From Ornithomonoglobus_A sp034090805 (GTDB lineage Bacteria; Bacillota; Clostridia; UBA1381): a stretch of 8,168 nucleotides of DNA. The translations under genes and the position numbers were made by a program. The first letter of the stretch is position 1, and each line of letters starts with the position of its first letter. This document shows positions 1 to 7,078 of this stretch, piece after piece. The notes under the pieces were generated by a model. That model was given only the letters and a program-made list of their open reading frames with translations, made no database searches and was not told the DNA's origin. The stretch spans positions 1-8,168 of the forward strand of contig JAXDRV010000030.1 in assembly GCA_034090805.1 (NCBI GenBank), written 5' to 3'.

Positions 1-2
1 CT

Positions 3-74
3 TATCTTTGGAAATCACTGACAGACGGAATAATCCCGTTCTGTAACGAGGTATTCACCACAGTACAGGAATAA
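3..74 (+). CDS. C-terminal end of an unidentified upstream gene (partial)
   Basis: The third forward frame is open from the window edge to a TAA at 72-74 and gives 23 residues, beginning YLWKSLTDGIIPF and ending TTVQE. Both other forward frames stop earlier (TGA at 19-21, TAA at 44-46). The stop lies 12 bases before a strong hairpin at 87-119, which is where a terminator for this gene would be expected. The fragment is too short to assign to a family. The case for coding is the open frame, the balanced residue composition and the position of the hairpin. It is co-directional with the cluster downstream and may be an earlier gene of the same locus. The alternative is that the frame is open by chance. 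Confidence 0.5.
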   Translation, partial: YLWKSLTDGIIPFCNEVFTTVQE

Positions 75-86
75 AATAAGAAAGGG

Positions 87-119
87 TGTCGCCCCGAACG
101 TATATCGTTCGGGGCGGTA
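87..119 (+). terminator. Strong intergenic hairpin, probable intrinsic terminator or attenuator
   Basis: GCCCCGAACG at 91-100 pairs perfectly with CGTTCGGGGC at 106-115 across a five-base TATAT loop. The stem extends outward through a C-G pair (90/116), two G-U wobbles and a U-A pair (87/119). The 3' side is followed by a short weak U-rich tract (TATATTT). The 5' side is preceded by AATAAAATAAGAAAG, which would give a U-rich tract on the opposite strand, so the element could work in both directions. It sits between the upstream TAA (74) and the GH28 start (135). No convincing promoter lies between hairpin and start, so the cluster may depend on read-through past this element, or on a promoter outside the window. 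The weak U-tract is the main reason not to call it an unconditional terminator. Confidence 0.75.
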
Positions 120-134
120 TATTTGGAAATGGAT

Positions 135-1370
135 ATGAAAAAATTTATAATTACCGATTTCGGTGCAAAAAGCGGAGAGGGAACGGTAAATACTGCTGCC
201 GTTCAAAAGGTGGTTGATGAATGCGGTAAATCCGGCGGCGGAACGGTGGTAATTCCGAGCGGCGTGTTTTATACCGGGAGTATACAGCTGCTCTCGAACG
301 TTACGCTTTACCTTGAAAACGGTGCAGTCCTCAAAAGCACCGCAGATAAAGAGGATTTCGGATACATTGGTTTTTGGCATAATGAAATGAAAGAAACCAC
401 ATCGCTTTTGTGGGCGAGAGAACAGGAGAATATATGTATTTGCGGTGACGGAATAATCGATATTTCGGCGGATAAAACATATGAGGGCGAAACAAGAATG
501 GAATACTGCACCGATAAGCCGGAGCTTCTTGATGAAAGAAGACGTTCCGAGGGCGTCCTTATGAAAAATGAGGACAGAGTAAATCAGCCGATATTTTTTG
601 AAAGCTGCCGAAATATCAAAATAACGGGAATAAAAATAATAAATTCCACTTGCTGGACAGTTACGTTCTCACGCTCAAGAGATATAAAGGTAAGCGGTAT
701 TGAGGTTGATAATAATCTTAATATTCAGAATAACGACGGAATACATCTCTCCTCATGCAAAAATGCGATTATATCCGACTGCAGCTTTTCGTGTGCCGAT
801 GACTGTATCGCACTCACCTGCATTACAGACCGAGGAGGTATAAACGAGAACATAACAATCTGTAACTGCTTAATGCGTTCGCGTTCTGCCGCTGTGAGAA
901 TAGGGCATAGCACAAGGAATGTGTCGATTTCCAATTTAAACGTATACGAAACAAACAGAGGTATTTGTATTTTTACGGGTACAAAAACTCATATATCGGA
1001 CATTGCAGTGAGCAACGTCCAAATAAAAACTGCCTTGCTTGCGGGATGCTGGTGGGGAAAAGCAGAACCGATAATTATCTGTTCGGCAGATGAAAACAGT
1101 TCGATAAGTGATGTATCGATAAGAAATATGAGCGGAGTTTGCGAAAACGGAATTATCATCTACGGAAAGAAACATAATATCAGAAATATAACGTTGGATA
1201 ATATTAATATCAAGGTCAAGGAAACGGAATATTTTAATGATTTTTGCGACGGACTTGATATGCGTCCTTATGCGTATGTAAAAGACGACGGCGGACCGTG
1301 CTTGCTGTATACATACGGTATAGGAAAAATAAGCCTGTCCAATGTGAATATTGATTTTGTGCGTATATGA
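135..1370 (+). CDS. Divergent GH28-family (polygalacturonase-fold) glycoside hydrolase, cytoplasmic
   Basis: The 411-residue protein is predicted to fold as a right-handed parallel beta-helix of the GH28 type. The N-terminus (ITDFGAKSGEG, then NTAAVQKVVDECGKSGGGTVVIPSGVF) is the classic GH28 opening. The repeated short strands ending in N (RNIKITGIKI, KNAIISDCSF, ENITICNCLM, RNVSISNLNV) are helix coils. The three catalytic aspartates of the family are present: D201 in NNDGIHL and D222-D223 in CADDCIAL, with the same 21-residue spacing as in fungal polygalacturonases. The usual GHG motif is replaced by SRSAAVRIGH (about 249-258) and the RIK motif by NRGICIFTG (274-282), so binding of galacturonate at subsite +1 is doubtful. 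There is no signal peptide, so it should act inside the cell on imported oligosaccharides. Start choice: the frame allows TTG 123, ATG 129 and ATG 135. ATG 135 is preferred because it gives MKKFIITDFGA and has GGA seven bases upstream. A second stop follows immediately (TGA TAA). The exact substrate is unknown. Confidence 0.88.
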   Translation: MKKFIITDFGAKSGEGTVNTAAVQKVVDECGKSGGGTVVIPSGVFYTGSIQLLSNVTLYLENGAVLKSTADKEDFGYIGFWHNEMKETTSLLWAREQENICICGDGIIDISADKTYEGETRMEYCTDKPELLDERRRSEGVLMKNEDRVNQPIFFESCRNIKITGIKIINSTCWTVTFSRSRDIKVSGIEVDNNLNIQNNDGIHLSSCKNAIISDCSFSCADDCIALTCITDRGGINENITICNCLMRSRSAAVRIGHSTRNVSISNLNVYETNRGICIFTGTKTHISDIAVSNVQIKTALLAGCWWGKAEPIIICSADENSSISDVSIRNMSGVCENGIIIYGKKHNIRNITLDNINIKVKETEYFNDFCDGLDMRPYAYVKDDGGPCLLYTYGIGKISLSNVNIDFVRI

Positions 1371-1395
1371 TAAGGCAACAATAAGGTGAATATGA

Positions 1396-2694
1396 ATGAA
1401 ATTAAAAATAGGTGAAGAACGTGTTATAGCAAGAGGATGTCGTCCGGAGGAGGATCCGTGGGGATCGTGGCAGTTCCCACTTCCGTACAAGCCCGGTGAT
1501 AGACTGATTGTATCCGTTCATGTTTCAAATGATGATATAAGCTCATTCGGAAATCCGCAGCGTTGGTATGAAAGCGGTGACAGGGGAAAGACGTGGAATG
1601 AGATAAAGCCCGAAAATCCGGCAAGCTTCGGAGCACTGCTCCCAAGCGGCGACAGAATATATTTTCCGCCGCAATCGGGGATTTCGCTAAGCAGCTATAC
1701 CATGCCGCATTGGAGTATGCAGACTCCGGCATATGATTTTAAAAAGCAGGCGGAGGAGGGGACACTTCCTCTGCCTGACGGCATGACATATTGGCTTGAC
1801 GGAACGGTCATAAAAGCATATAAGGCGGAAAGACTGCCCAAAAGCCTTGCAAAAAAAGAATGGCAGATGGAAAGACTTCCCAAGGGGAGTGATAAATTCG
1901 TATCGGAGAATGTTCCTGTAGATTGGGATTGTCTTACAAGAGTTGTGTATACAAATACATACGACAATGTTTTAAAACCGATATTCCCAAAGGGTGAAAT
2001 AAAAATCGCACCTGATGGCAGTGTGTGGATAAGTTCATTTTCGGGTGAGGGACACATAAACCCCGAAACGGGACTGTATTCTCCGTATTATTCGGCTGAA
2101 TTGTTCCGTTCCGATGATAATGCGCACAGCTTCAAACAGATTGCCCATATGGAGTATGAAGCTGACGGTCATGAATATCCCTATCAAAGCGGAGGGTTTA
2201 GTGACAGCGATTTTGAATTTATGGAGGACGGCTCGATTGTCTGGTTCTTTAGGAGTGCATGGGCGATGTACACGGGCAGAGAATGGGATCCGATGTATAT
2301 GTCACGTTCCGAGGATATGGGAAAGACATGGTCAAAGCCGGTTAAATTTGCGCATACGGGAATTTTTTCGAGAATGTGCAAATTAGGCTGCGGAACGGTT
2401 ATTTTGTGCTATGCACGGCCGGGAATGTTCGTCACCGCCTGCGATGACGGAAAGGGCATTGAATGGACGGAGCCTGTTATGCTTATGACAGACGGTGACA
2501 GGAGCGGACTGCATAATTTGAAAATTACCGACCCCAACTTTCATCAATGGGACGGCTCGTGCAATAATCCCACAATAATTGCTGTCGATGATAATACTGC
2601 AATGATTTTCTACAGCGATTTTTACTATCCTGATGACAATGGGGTAAAGCGCAAAACAATTCTTTGCAGAACAATTACGGTGGAAAAGGACTGA
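1396..2694 (+). CDS. Sialidase-like beta-propeller protein with Asp-box (BNR) repeats
   Basis: The 432-residue protein carries Asp-box motifs (S-x-D-x-G-x-T-W): two perfect copies, SGDRGKTW at 60-67 and SEDMGKTW at 305-312, and a degenerate one, SDDNAHSF at 239-246. A further weak copy may lie near CDDGKGIEW (349-357). These mark the hairpin turns of sialidase-type six-bladed propellers, and the length suits a single propeller domain. The [FY]-R-I-P motif carrying an active-site arginine of true sialidases is not visible in the N-terminal part, so sialic-acid hydrolysis is not supported. Other propeller enzymes, hydrolases or lyases acting on plant polysaccharides, are equally possible. There is no signal peptide, so it is probably cytoplasmic. 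The start is ATG 1396, with AAGGTG at 1383-1388 seven bases upstream. It follows the GH28 gene by 25 bases and precedes the EamA gene by four, which indicates one operon and a role in the same pathway. Confidence 0.8.
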   Translation: MKLKIGEERVIARGCRPEEDPWGSWQFPLPYKPGDRLIVSVHVSNDDISSFGNPQRWYESGDRGKTWNEIKPENPASFGALLPSGDRIYFPPQSGISLSSYTMPHWSMQTPAYDFKKQAEEGTLPLPDGMTYWLDGTVIKAYKAERLPKSLAKKEWQMERLPKGSDKFVSENVPVDWDCLTRVVYTNTYDNVLKPIFPKGEIKIAPDGSVWISSFSGEGHINPETGLYSPYYSAELFRSDDNAHSFKQIAHMEYEADGHEYPYQSGGFSDSDFEFMEDGSIVWFFRSAWAMYTGREWDPMYMSRSEDMGKTWSKPVKFAHTGIFSRMCKLGCGTVILCYARPGMFVTACDDGKGIEWTEPVMLMTDGDRSGLHNLKITDPNFHQWDGSCNNPTIIAVDDNTAMIFYSDFYYPDDNGVKRKTILCRTITVEKD

Positions 2695-2698
2695 TATT

Positions 2699-3565
2699 AT
2701 GATTTATTATGCACTGCTGATTGTATCGCTTGCCGGAGCGGTAACAAAAAATCTTCTGCCGAAAGCGGGCGGGAAACGCTTTTCAACACTTGACGGACTT
2801 ATGACCGTAAATATTATGTCGGGTATTGCGGGAATGATTATTGTTGCATTCAGCGGAGTAAATATACATAATATAAGCGGTGCGTCTGTGGTTATTATGG
2901 CGCTGCTATACGGATTGTTTACTCTTGCAATGCAGAGCTTTTATATGACGGCGGCGGAACGTGGTTCCGTTTCCGTCTGTTCGCTCATATATGCGTCATG
3001 CTTTGTGATACAAACGATATTTTCGGCTGTCTACAGCGGAGAGGCGTGTTCGGCACTTAATATTTGCGGTATAGCGGTAATGCTTGCGGCTCTGGCTATG
3101 GTATCACTTAAGGATTTGGGCGGTAAAAAGGGCAATAAAATATCAGTAATTCTTGCGGTGCTTTCGATGCTTTTCGCCTCAGGCGTGGGGATAGTACAAA
3201 AGATTTTTGCCGCAGTATACGGGAAACACGGACAGAATGAGTATGTATTTCTTGCGTTTATGTTTATGACGGTGTTCGGTTTGTTGGTTAAATTTACGAT
3301 ATGCCGCAAAAAAGAAACAGACGGCACAGACAGACGGTTTTATATGTTTGCCTGTGCGACGGCATTGTGTGTGGCTGTGGTTAATAAGCTTAATGTCATT
3401 TTAATAACCGTCCTGCCGGGGGTTTTATACTTTCCCGTATATGCAGCCGGAACGGTTCTGTGTTCAGCGATTTTTTCAAGAATTATATTTAAAGAAAAGC
3501 TTACGAGATTGCAATGGGCAGGCGTGATTTTGGGCGTGGCAGCCATTATAATGATAGTAATGTAG
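2699..3565 (+). CDS. EamA/DMT-superfamily 10-TM transporter
   Basis: This 288-residue, strongly hydrophobic protein has about ten membrane segments (roughly 2-19, 34-53, 61-83, 91-113, 119-137, 148-171, 181-201, 213-235, 239-262, 270-288). That is the size and layout of drug/metabolite transporter (EamA-type) proteins built from two five-helix halves. The duplication can be seen: each half ends with an acidic/basic loop before the last helix, VYSGEACSALNICGIAVMLA in the first half and IFKEKLTRLQWAGVILG in the second. The latter is a typical EamA signature. It should sit in the cytoplasmic membrane. Family members mostly export metabolites or amino acids, and a few move sugars, so direction and substrate cannot be read here. 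ATG 2699 lies only four bases after the previous stop, with AAGGA at 2686-2690 inside the upstream gene, so translation is probably coupled. Its place between hydrolase genes suggests it handles a substrate or product of the pathway. Confidence 0.85.
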   Translation: MIYYALLIVSLAGAVTKNLLPKAGGKRFSTLDGLMTVNIMSGIAGMIIVAFSGVNIHNISGASVVIMALLYGLFTLAMQSFYMTAAERGSVSVCSLIYASCFVIQTIFSAVYSGEACSALNICGIAVMLAALAMVSLKDLGGKKGNKISVILAVLSMLFASGVGIVQKIFAAVYGKHGQNEYVFLAFMFMTVFGLLVKFTICRKKETDGTDRRFYMFACATALCVAVVNKLNVILITVLPGVLYFPVYAAGTVLCSAIFSRIIFKEKLTRLQWAGVILGVAAIIMIVM

Positions 3566-3582
3566 GTAAGTTAATACTTTAT

Positions 3583-3590
3583 GGGAGGAG
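3583..3590 (+). promoter_or_regulatory. Strong ribosome binding site that sets the GH36 start
   Basis: GGGAGGAG at 3583-3590 is a near-ideal Shine-Dalgarno sequence seven bases before ATG 3598. The reading frame is open further upstream, to 3514, but those codons overlap the end of the transporter gene in another frame and have no such site. The start at 3598 is therefore strongly preferred. Confidence 0.9.
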
Positions 3591-3597
3591 ATTTGCA

Positions 3598-5670
3598 ATG
3601 AAAACAAATAAATTTTTTGAAGAGTATTGCAAAGAAAATATAATTGTGAATTTTGAGGGAGATTTACACGTTTTCACCGAAGGTGTGGCTTTCACAACAT
3701 CGTCCTCGACATTCGGAAACGGCGATAAGAAATATATTAATACGGAAACCGACACCGGTGCGGACATAGCAATTATAAATGAACAATCCGGAGTTGAGAT
3801 TGTACAGCATTATGAAATTTTCGGAGAAGTAATACGTCAGCACAATGACGTTAAAAATCTTAATGATGATGAAAAGGTGTTGATAAATGCGGCATCGGCA
3901 ATGTTTGCCGTTCCGTATAAGGGTCTGATACCATGGAATGATGACAGACGTTTCAGACTGCACATCTGCAAAACGGCGTGGTCGGCAGAGGCGCAGTGGT
4001 ATTCGGGCAGCCTTGTTGATTTCGGACTGAATCCAATACGTTTTCTTGAAAACGGTATTCAGGGACCGGGTAAAATAACAATATCAAGCAAAGGCTCTTG
4101 GTCAACCGGGACGTATTATCCGATTGTGATACTGGAGGATCTTGAAAACGGTGAAACATACTTTATGGAGCATGAGGGCGGTGTTTCATGGAAGATAAAT
4201 ATAGGATTTTGGGAAGACACGATAGTTTTCGACTGCGGGAGTGCGGATATTCATCTTGACGGCTTTAATAAAAAACTCGCCAAAGGTGATAAGTTTACAA
4301 CAACCGGAGCAATATACGGCAGAGTGCGGGGAGGCTTTGACGAGGCTGTTGCAGAGCTTACACGATATAAGAGAGCGGTATCAAAAAGGAAGTGGAATAA
4401 CGGTGTTCCTCTCGTATGCTATAATGTTTTTATGGGAGCGATTTACGGTATTCCCAATGAAAACAACTTAAAGCGACTGATACCTGCGGCGGCAAAGATA
4501 GGCTGTGAGGTCTTTTGTATTGACGCAGGGTGGTACAGAGAAAGAAATCAAACGCCGTTTCAGATGGGAGATTATACCCCATGCGATCGCCTTTTCGGTG
4601 ACGGTGGACTTGCGGGAATAATCAAGATGATTTCGGATTACGGTATGATTCCGGGCTTGTGGTTTGAATTTGAAGCGGCGGGAGCCGGTTCGGCGGCCGC
4701 AAAGCTTAATTCGGACACGATGTATAAGCGCAACGGAAAGGTCATTTCGGCTGAAAGGGGATTTTTTGACCTGACAAATCCCGAAATCCGTGAGCATCTG
4801 TTAGGTGAAGTTGACAGGGTTTATAAAATGGGTGTCAGGTATATCAAAAATGATTACAACTATTCAACCGGTATAGGCGTAGGCTCCGCAACAGCGGATT
4901 ATAATGAAAATGAACGCATAAGAGATAAGGCAATATGTGATTTTATCGATGAGTTATACATAAGATACCCGGATATGATTATAGAAAACTGCGGCAGCGG
5001 AGGTATGCGGGAGGATAACGGGAGTTTATCTCATTATCATCTGCAAAGCACGAGTGACCAGGAATTATATTATAATTACGCATCGATAGCTGCGGCGTCA
5101 AATGCAATTATGCCGCCTGAAAAAGCCGGAAATTGGGCAAATCCTTATTTCTTGAGCGAAGAAGAATATGCGGAGTTTGACGAGGGCGAAAATACCGATT
5201 ATCTTATCGAAAGAAATCTTGATGGTGAAGCGACCGTATTCTCAATGATAAACGGTATGGTAGGCGTGCCGCTTATTTCGGGCAGAATAGATTATTTTGA
5301 TGAATTGAATTTTGCATTGGCAAAAGAAGCCGTTGAGTGCTATAAGGCAATAAGAAAGGATATTGCCGCATCCTATGCCGTATATCCGACAGGTACGGAG
5401 CTTATGGGGAAGCGTTCGTATGTTACAGTGGGACTAATAAATGAAGATAAAACACATATGTACCTTGCGGTGTGGAAGGTTAATGCGTGCGATGATGAGG
5501 TGATGATAGATTTATCTAAATATATCAGAGGAGATGCAGATGTTAAGATGATTTATCCTCACGATGATGATAAATGCAGCTTTAAATACGCCGATTCGGT
5601 GAAAAAGCTAACCGTTAAAATGGATAAAAGCAAATATATGGCACGGTTATTTGAGATAGAAATGAACTGA
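3598..5670 (+). CDS. GH36-family alpha-galactosidase-like glycoside hydrolase (divergent clade), cytoplasmic
   Basis: The 690-residue protein has the GH36 layout: an N-terminal beta-sandwich domain (about 1-280), a central (beta/alpha)8 barrel (about 290-610) and a small C-terminal beta domain. Length is normal for the family. The barrel carries FCIDAGWY (D309), GLWFEFEAAG (W355, E357, E359), the nucleophile-type aspartate D419 in YIKNDYN, and the acid/base-type aspartate D487 in STSDQE. The 68-residue spacing between the last two fits GH36. Known GH36 enzymes remove terminal alpha-galactose. Several motifs here differ from the classical ones: GLWFEFEA replaces GLWFEPEM, ENCGSGGMRED replaces CSGGGGRFD, and there is a PEKAGNWANP segment (507-516). 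This suggests a separate clade with possibly different specificity. There is no signal peptide. The start at ATG 3598 is fixed by the strong binding site at 3583-3590. It lies 32 bases after the transporter gene and 17 before the MATE gene. Confidence 0.88.
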   Translation: MKTNKFFEEYCKENIIVNFEGDLHVFTEGVAFTTSSSTFGNGDKKYINTETDTGADIAIINEQSGVEIVQHYEIFGEVIRQHNDVKNLNDDEKVLINAASAMFAVPYKGLIPWNDDRRFRLHICKTAWSAEAQWYSGSLVDFGLNPIRFLENGIQGPGKITISSKGSWSTGTYYPIVILEDLENGETYFMEHEGGVSWKINIGFWEDTIVFDCGSADIHLDGFNKKLAKGDKFTTTGAIYGRVRGGFDEAVAELTRYKRAVSKRKWNNGVPLVCYNVFMGAIYGIPNENNLKRLIPAAAKIGCEVFCIDAGWYRERNQTPFQMGDYTPCDRLFGDGGLAGIIKMISDYGMIPGLWFEFEAAGAGSAAAKLNSDTMYKRNGKVISAERGFFDLTNPEIREHLLGEVDRVYKMGVRYIKNDYNYSTGIGVGSATADYNENERIRDKAICDFIDELYIRYPDMIIENCGSGGMREDNGSLSHYHLQSTSDQELYYNYASIAAASNAIMPPEKAGNWANPYFLSEEEYAEFDEGENTDYLIERNLDGEATVFSMINGMVGVPLISGRIDYFDELNFALAKEAVECYKAIRKDIAASYAVYPTGTELMGKRSYVTVGLINEDKTHMYLAVWKVNACDDEVMIDLSKYIRGDADVKMIYPHDDDKCSFKYADSVKKLTVKMDKSKYMARLFEIEMN

Positions 5671-5687
5671 AAAAGAGGTAAGGTATA

Positions 5688-7034
5688 ATGCGTTTATACA
5701 ATAAGGAGTTATCTACGTTTGAAGCCGGAGAAGAATCCGTAAATTTGATTAAAACGGCATTGCCAAAGTTTTTTGACTGTGCGTCAATTTATCTTGTGGG
5801 CAGCGTGAGTACAGCGATGCTGGCTTGGTATTCACAGGACGCAGTGTCGGCGGTGAATGTCGCTTTACAGGTTTTAAATCTGATTATTATACTGTTCAAT
5901 ATAATACTAACCGGCGGGAATTTTACGTTGAGTTTTGAGTTGGGCAGAAATGACAGAAAGAAAGCGGGAGAAATAGTAGGTACTGCTTTTTGCATTGATG
6001 TTCTGCTGGCGGCGGTATTGGGTGCGGTGTTGTTTTTTATGTCGCACCAAGTTGCCAAAATGATGAATTTACAGGGCGAGGTATGCAACATGGCATCGCA
6101 ATATTTGAAAATGTGCGCCGTATTTTTGCCTGTTACCGTTTTGGTAAGCTTTTTTGTGACATTATTGATATGCACAGGTCATTCGCTGCAGGCGTGCAGT
6201 ATAAGCGCAATAAACAATGTTCTTAATGTGCTGCTGTGTTATGTGGCTTTGTACAGCGGTTGGGATATTATGCCCAATGGAGTTTTGGGAGTTGCAGTTG
6301 CGAGAATAACAGCGCAGGCGGCAGCACTGTTCGTAGGAGTATGTATGTATGCACGCGAAAAATGCCCGTTTAAATTCTGCTTCAAGCCGACAATATTCAG
6401 AAGAATAATTAAAATAGGACTGCCGGGAGGGATGTGCTCGGTATCATATAATTTTGCGCAGACTATAACAACGGCGATTATTGCAACATTCGGAACAATT
6501 ATAATTAACTCAAAGGTTTATTACACAAATATATTGTGCTATATTCCGGTAATCAGTATGTCCGTGGGTTTTGCCGGAGGAATATTGATTGGCAGATATA
6601 AGGCTGTCGGAGACTATAAATCGATAAGGGAACTATGTACACAGAATTTAAGAATTGCAGTATCAATAAACTTAATTCTTGCAATCTTGATTTATATTTT
6701 CAGAAAACAGCTGCTGTCGATTTTTACCGATGATGCGTTCATCATAGAGCTTGCCGGTCGGATAATGCTTATTGATATATTTGTCGAGGCAGGACGTGCG
6801 ATGAATAATGTATTTGAGAATGCATACTGCGCTTGCGGAGATGTGAAAACGACAATGATAGTTTCAATCTGTTCGTGCTGGCTGGGAAGCGTTTTGCTTA
6901 CATACATTTTTGGTGTACGACTGGAATGGGGATTGGTCGGATGCTGGATTGCATTTGCGGCTGATGAACTTTTTAAGTCCGGGATATATTTAGTGCGATG
7001 GAAAACAGGTAAATGGAGGAAGTTTACATTATAA
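5688..7034 (+). CDS. MATE-family secondary transporter
   Basis: This 448-residue membrane protein has about twelve hydrophobic segments, the usual size for multidrug and toxic-compound extrusion (MATE) proteins. The two-fold MATE repeat is visible. In the first half, AVSAVNVALQVLN (52-64) is followed by a G-rich turn and ELGRNDRKKAG (84-94). In the second half, the IKIGLPGGMCS start (241-251) is followed by GFAGGILIGRYKAVGD (294-309), the matching G-R-x-K-x-G-D loop. The family uses Na+ or H+ gradients to export cationic or aromatic compounds, including plant metabolites, and some members move other lipophilic or polysaccharide-linked substrates. The substrate here is unknown. The start at ATG 5688 has GAGGT at 5675-5679 eight bases upstream, and the gap to the GH36 stop is 17 bases, so the two are almost certainly co-transcribed. 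A dedicated exporter inside a cluster of cytoplasmic glycosidases is unusual and may point to export of an aglycone or other by-product. Confidence 0.88.
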   Translation: MRLYNKELSTFEAGEESVNLIKTALPKFFDCASIYLVGSVSTAMLAWYSQDAVSAVNVALQVLNLIIILFNIILTGGNFTLSFELGRNDRKKAGEIVGTAFCIDVLLAAVLGAVLFFMSHQVAKMMNLQGEVCNMASQYLKMCAVFLPVTVLVSFFVTLLICTGHSLQACSISAINNVLNVLLCYVALYSGWDIMPNGVLGVAVARITAQAAALFVGVCMYAREKCPFKFCFKPTIFRRIIKIGLPGGMCSVSYNFAQTITTAIIATFGTIIINSKVYYTNILCYIPVISMSVGFAGGILIGRYKAVGDYKSIRELCTQNLRIAVSINLILAILIYIFRKQLLSIFTDDAFIIELAGRIMLIDIFVEAGRAMNNVFENAYCACGDVKTTMIVSICSCWLGSVLLTYIFGVRLEWGLVGCWIAFAADELFKSGIYLVRWKTGKWRKFTL

Positions 7035-7078
7035 TGATGAACCACAAAATAATTTTATGATTAAGGAGACTGACTATT

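Noticed and set aside
118..123. TATATT as a -10 box for the GH28 gene
   Set aside because: The sequence 17 bases upstream (CGAACG) does not resemble a -35 and lies inside the hairpin stem, so the match is probably chance in an AT-rich stretch.
123..134. TTG 123 or ATG 129 as the start of the GH28 gene
   Set aside because: Neither has a suitable Shine-Dalgarno sequence, since the bases before them belong to the hairpin. ATG 135 gives the typical GH28 N-terminus and has GGA at a seven-base spacing. ATG 129 remains possible.
936..1490. A 184-residue minus-strand open frame across the GH28/propeller junction
   Set aside because: It is antisense to two well-supported genes, its composition looks like a mirror of their codons, and no ribosome binding site or family feature is visible.
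2114..2386. A 90-residue open frame inside the propeller gene
   Set aside because: It lies wholly within a well-supported gene in another frame, has no binding site and no recognisable domain.
3514..3597. Longer GH36 start overlapping the end of the transporter gene
   Set aside because: The extra 28 residues are read out of frame through the conserved last helix of the EamA protein, and the strong binding site at 3583-3590 marks ATG 3598 as the start.
4052..4066. A CcpA cre-like match (TGAAAACGGTATTCA)
   Set aside because: It deviates from the consensus at the 3' half-site and lies deep within the GH36 coding region. Similar GAAAACGG strings recur in the window as ordinary Glu-Asn-Gly codons.
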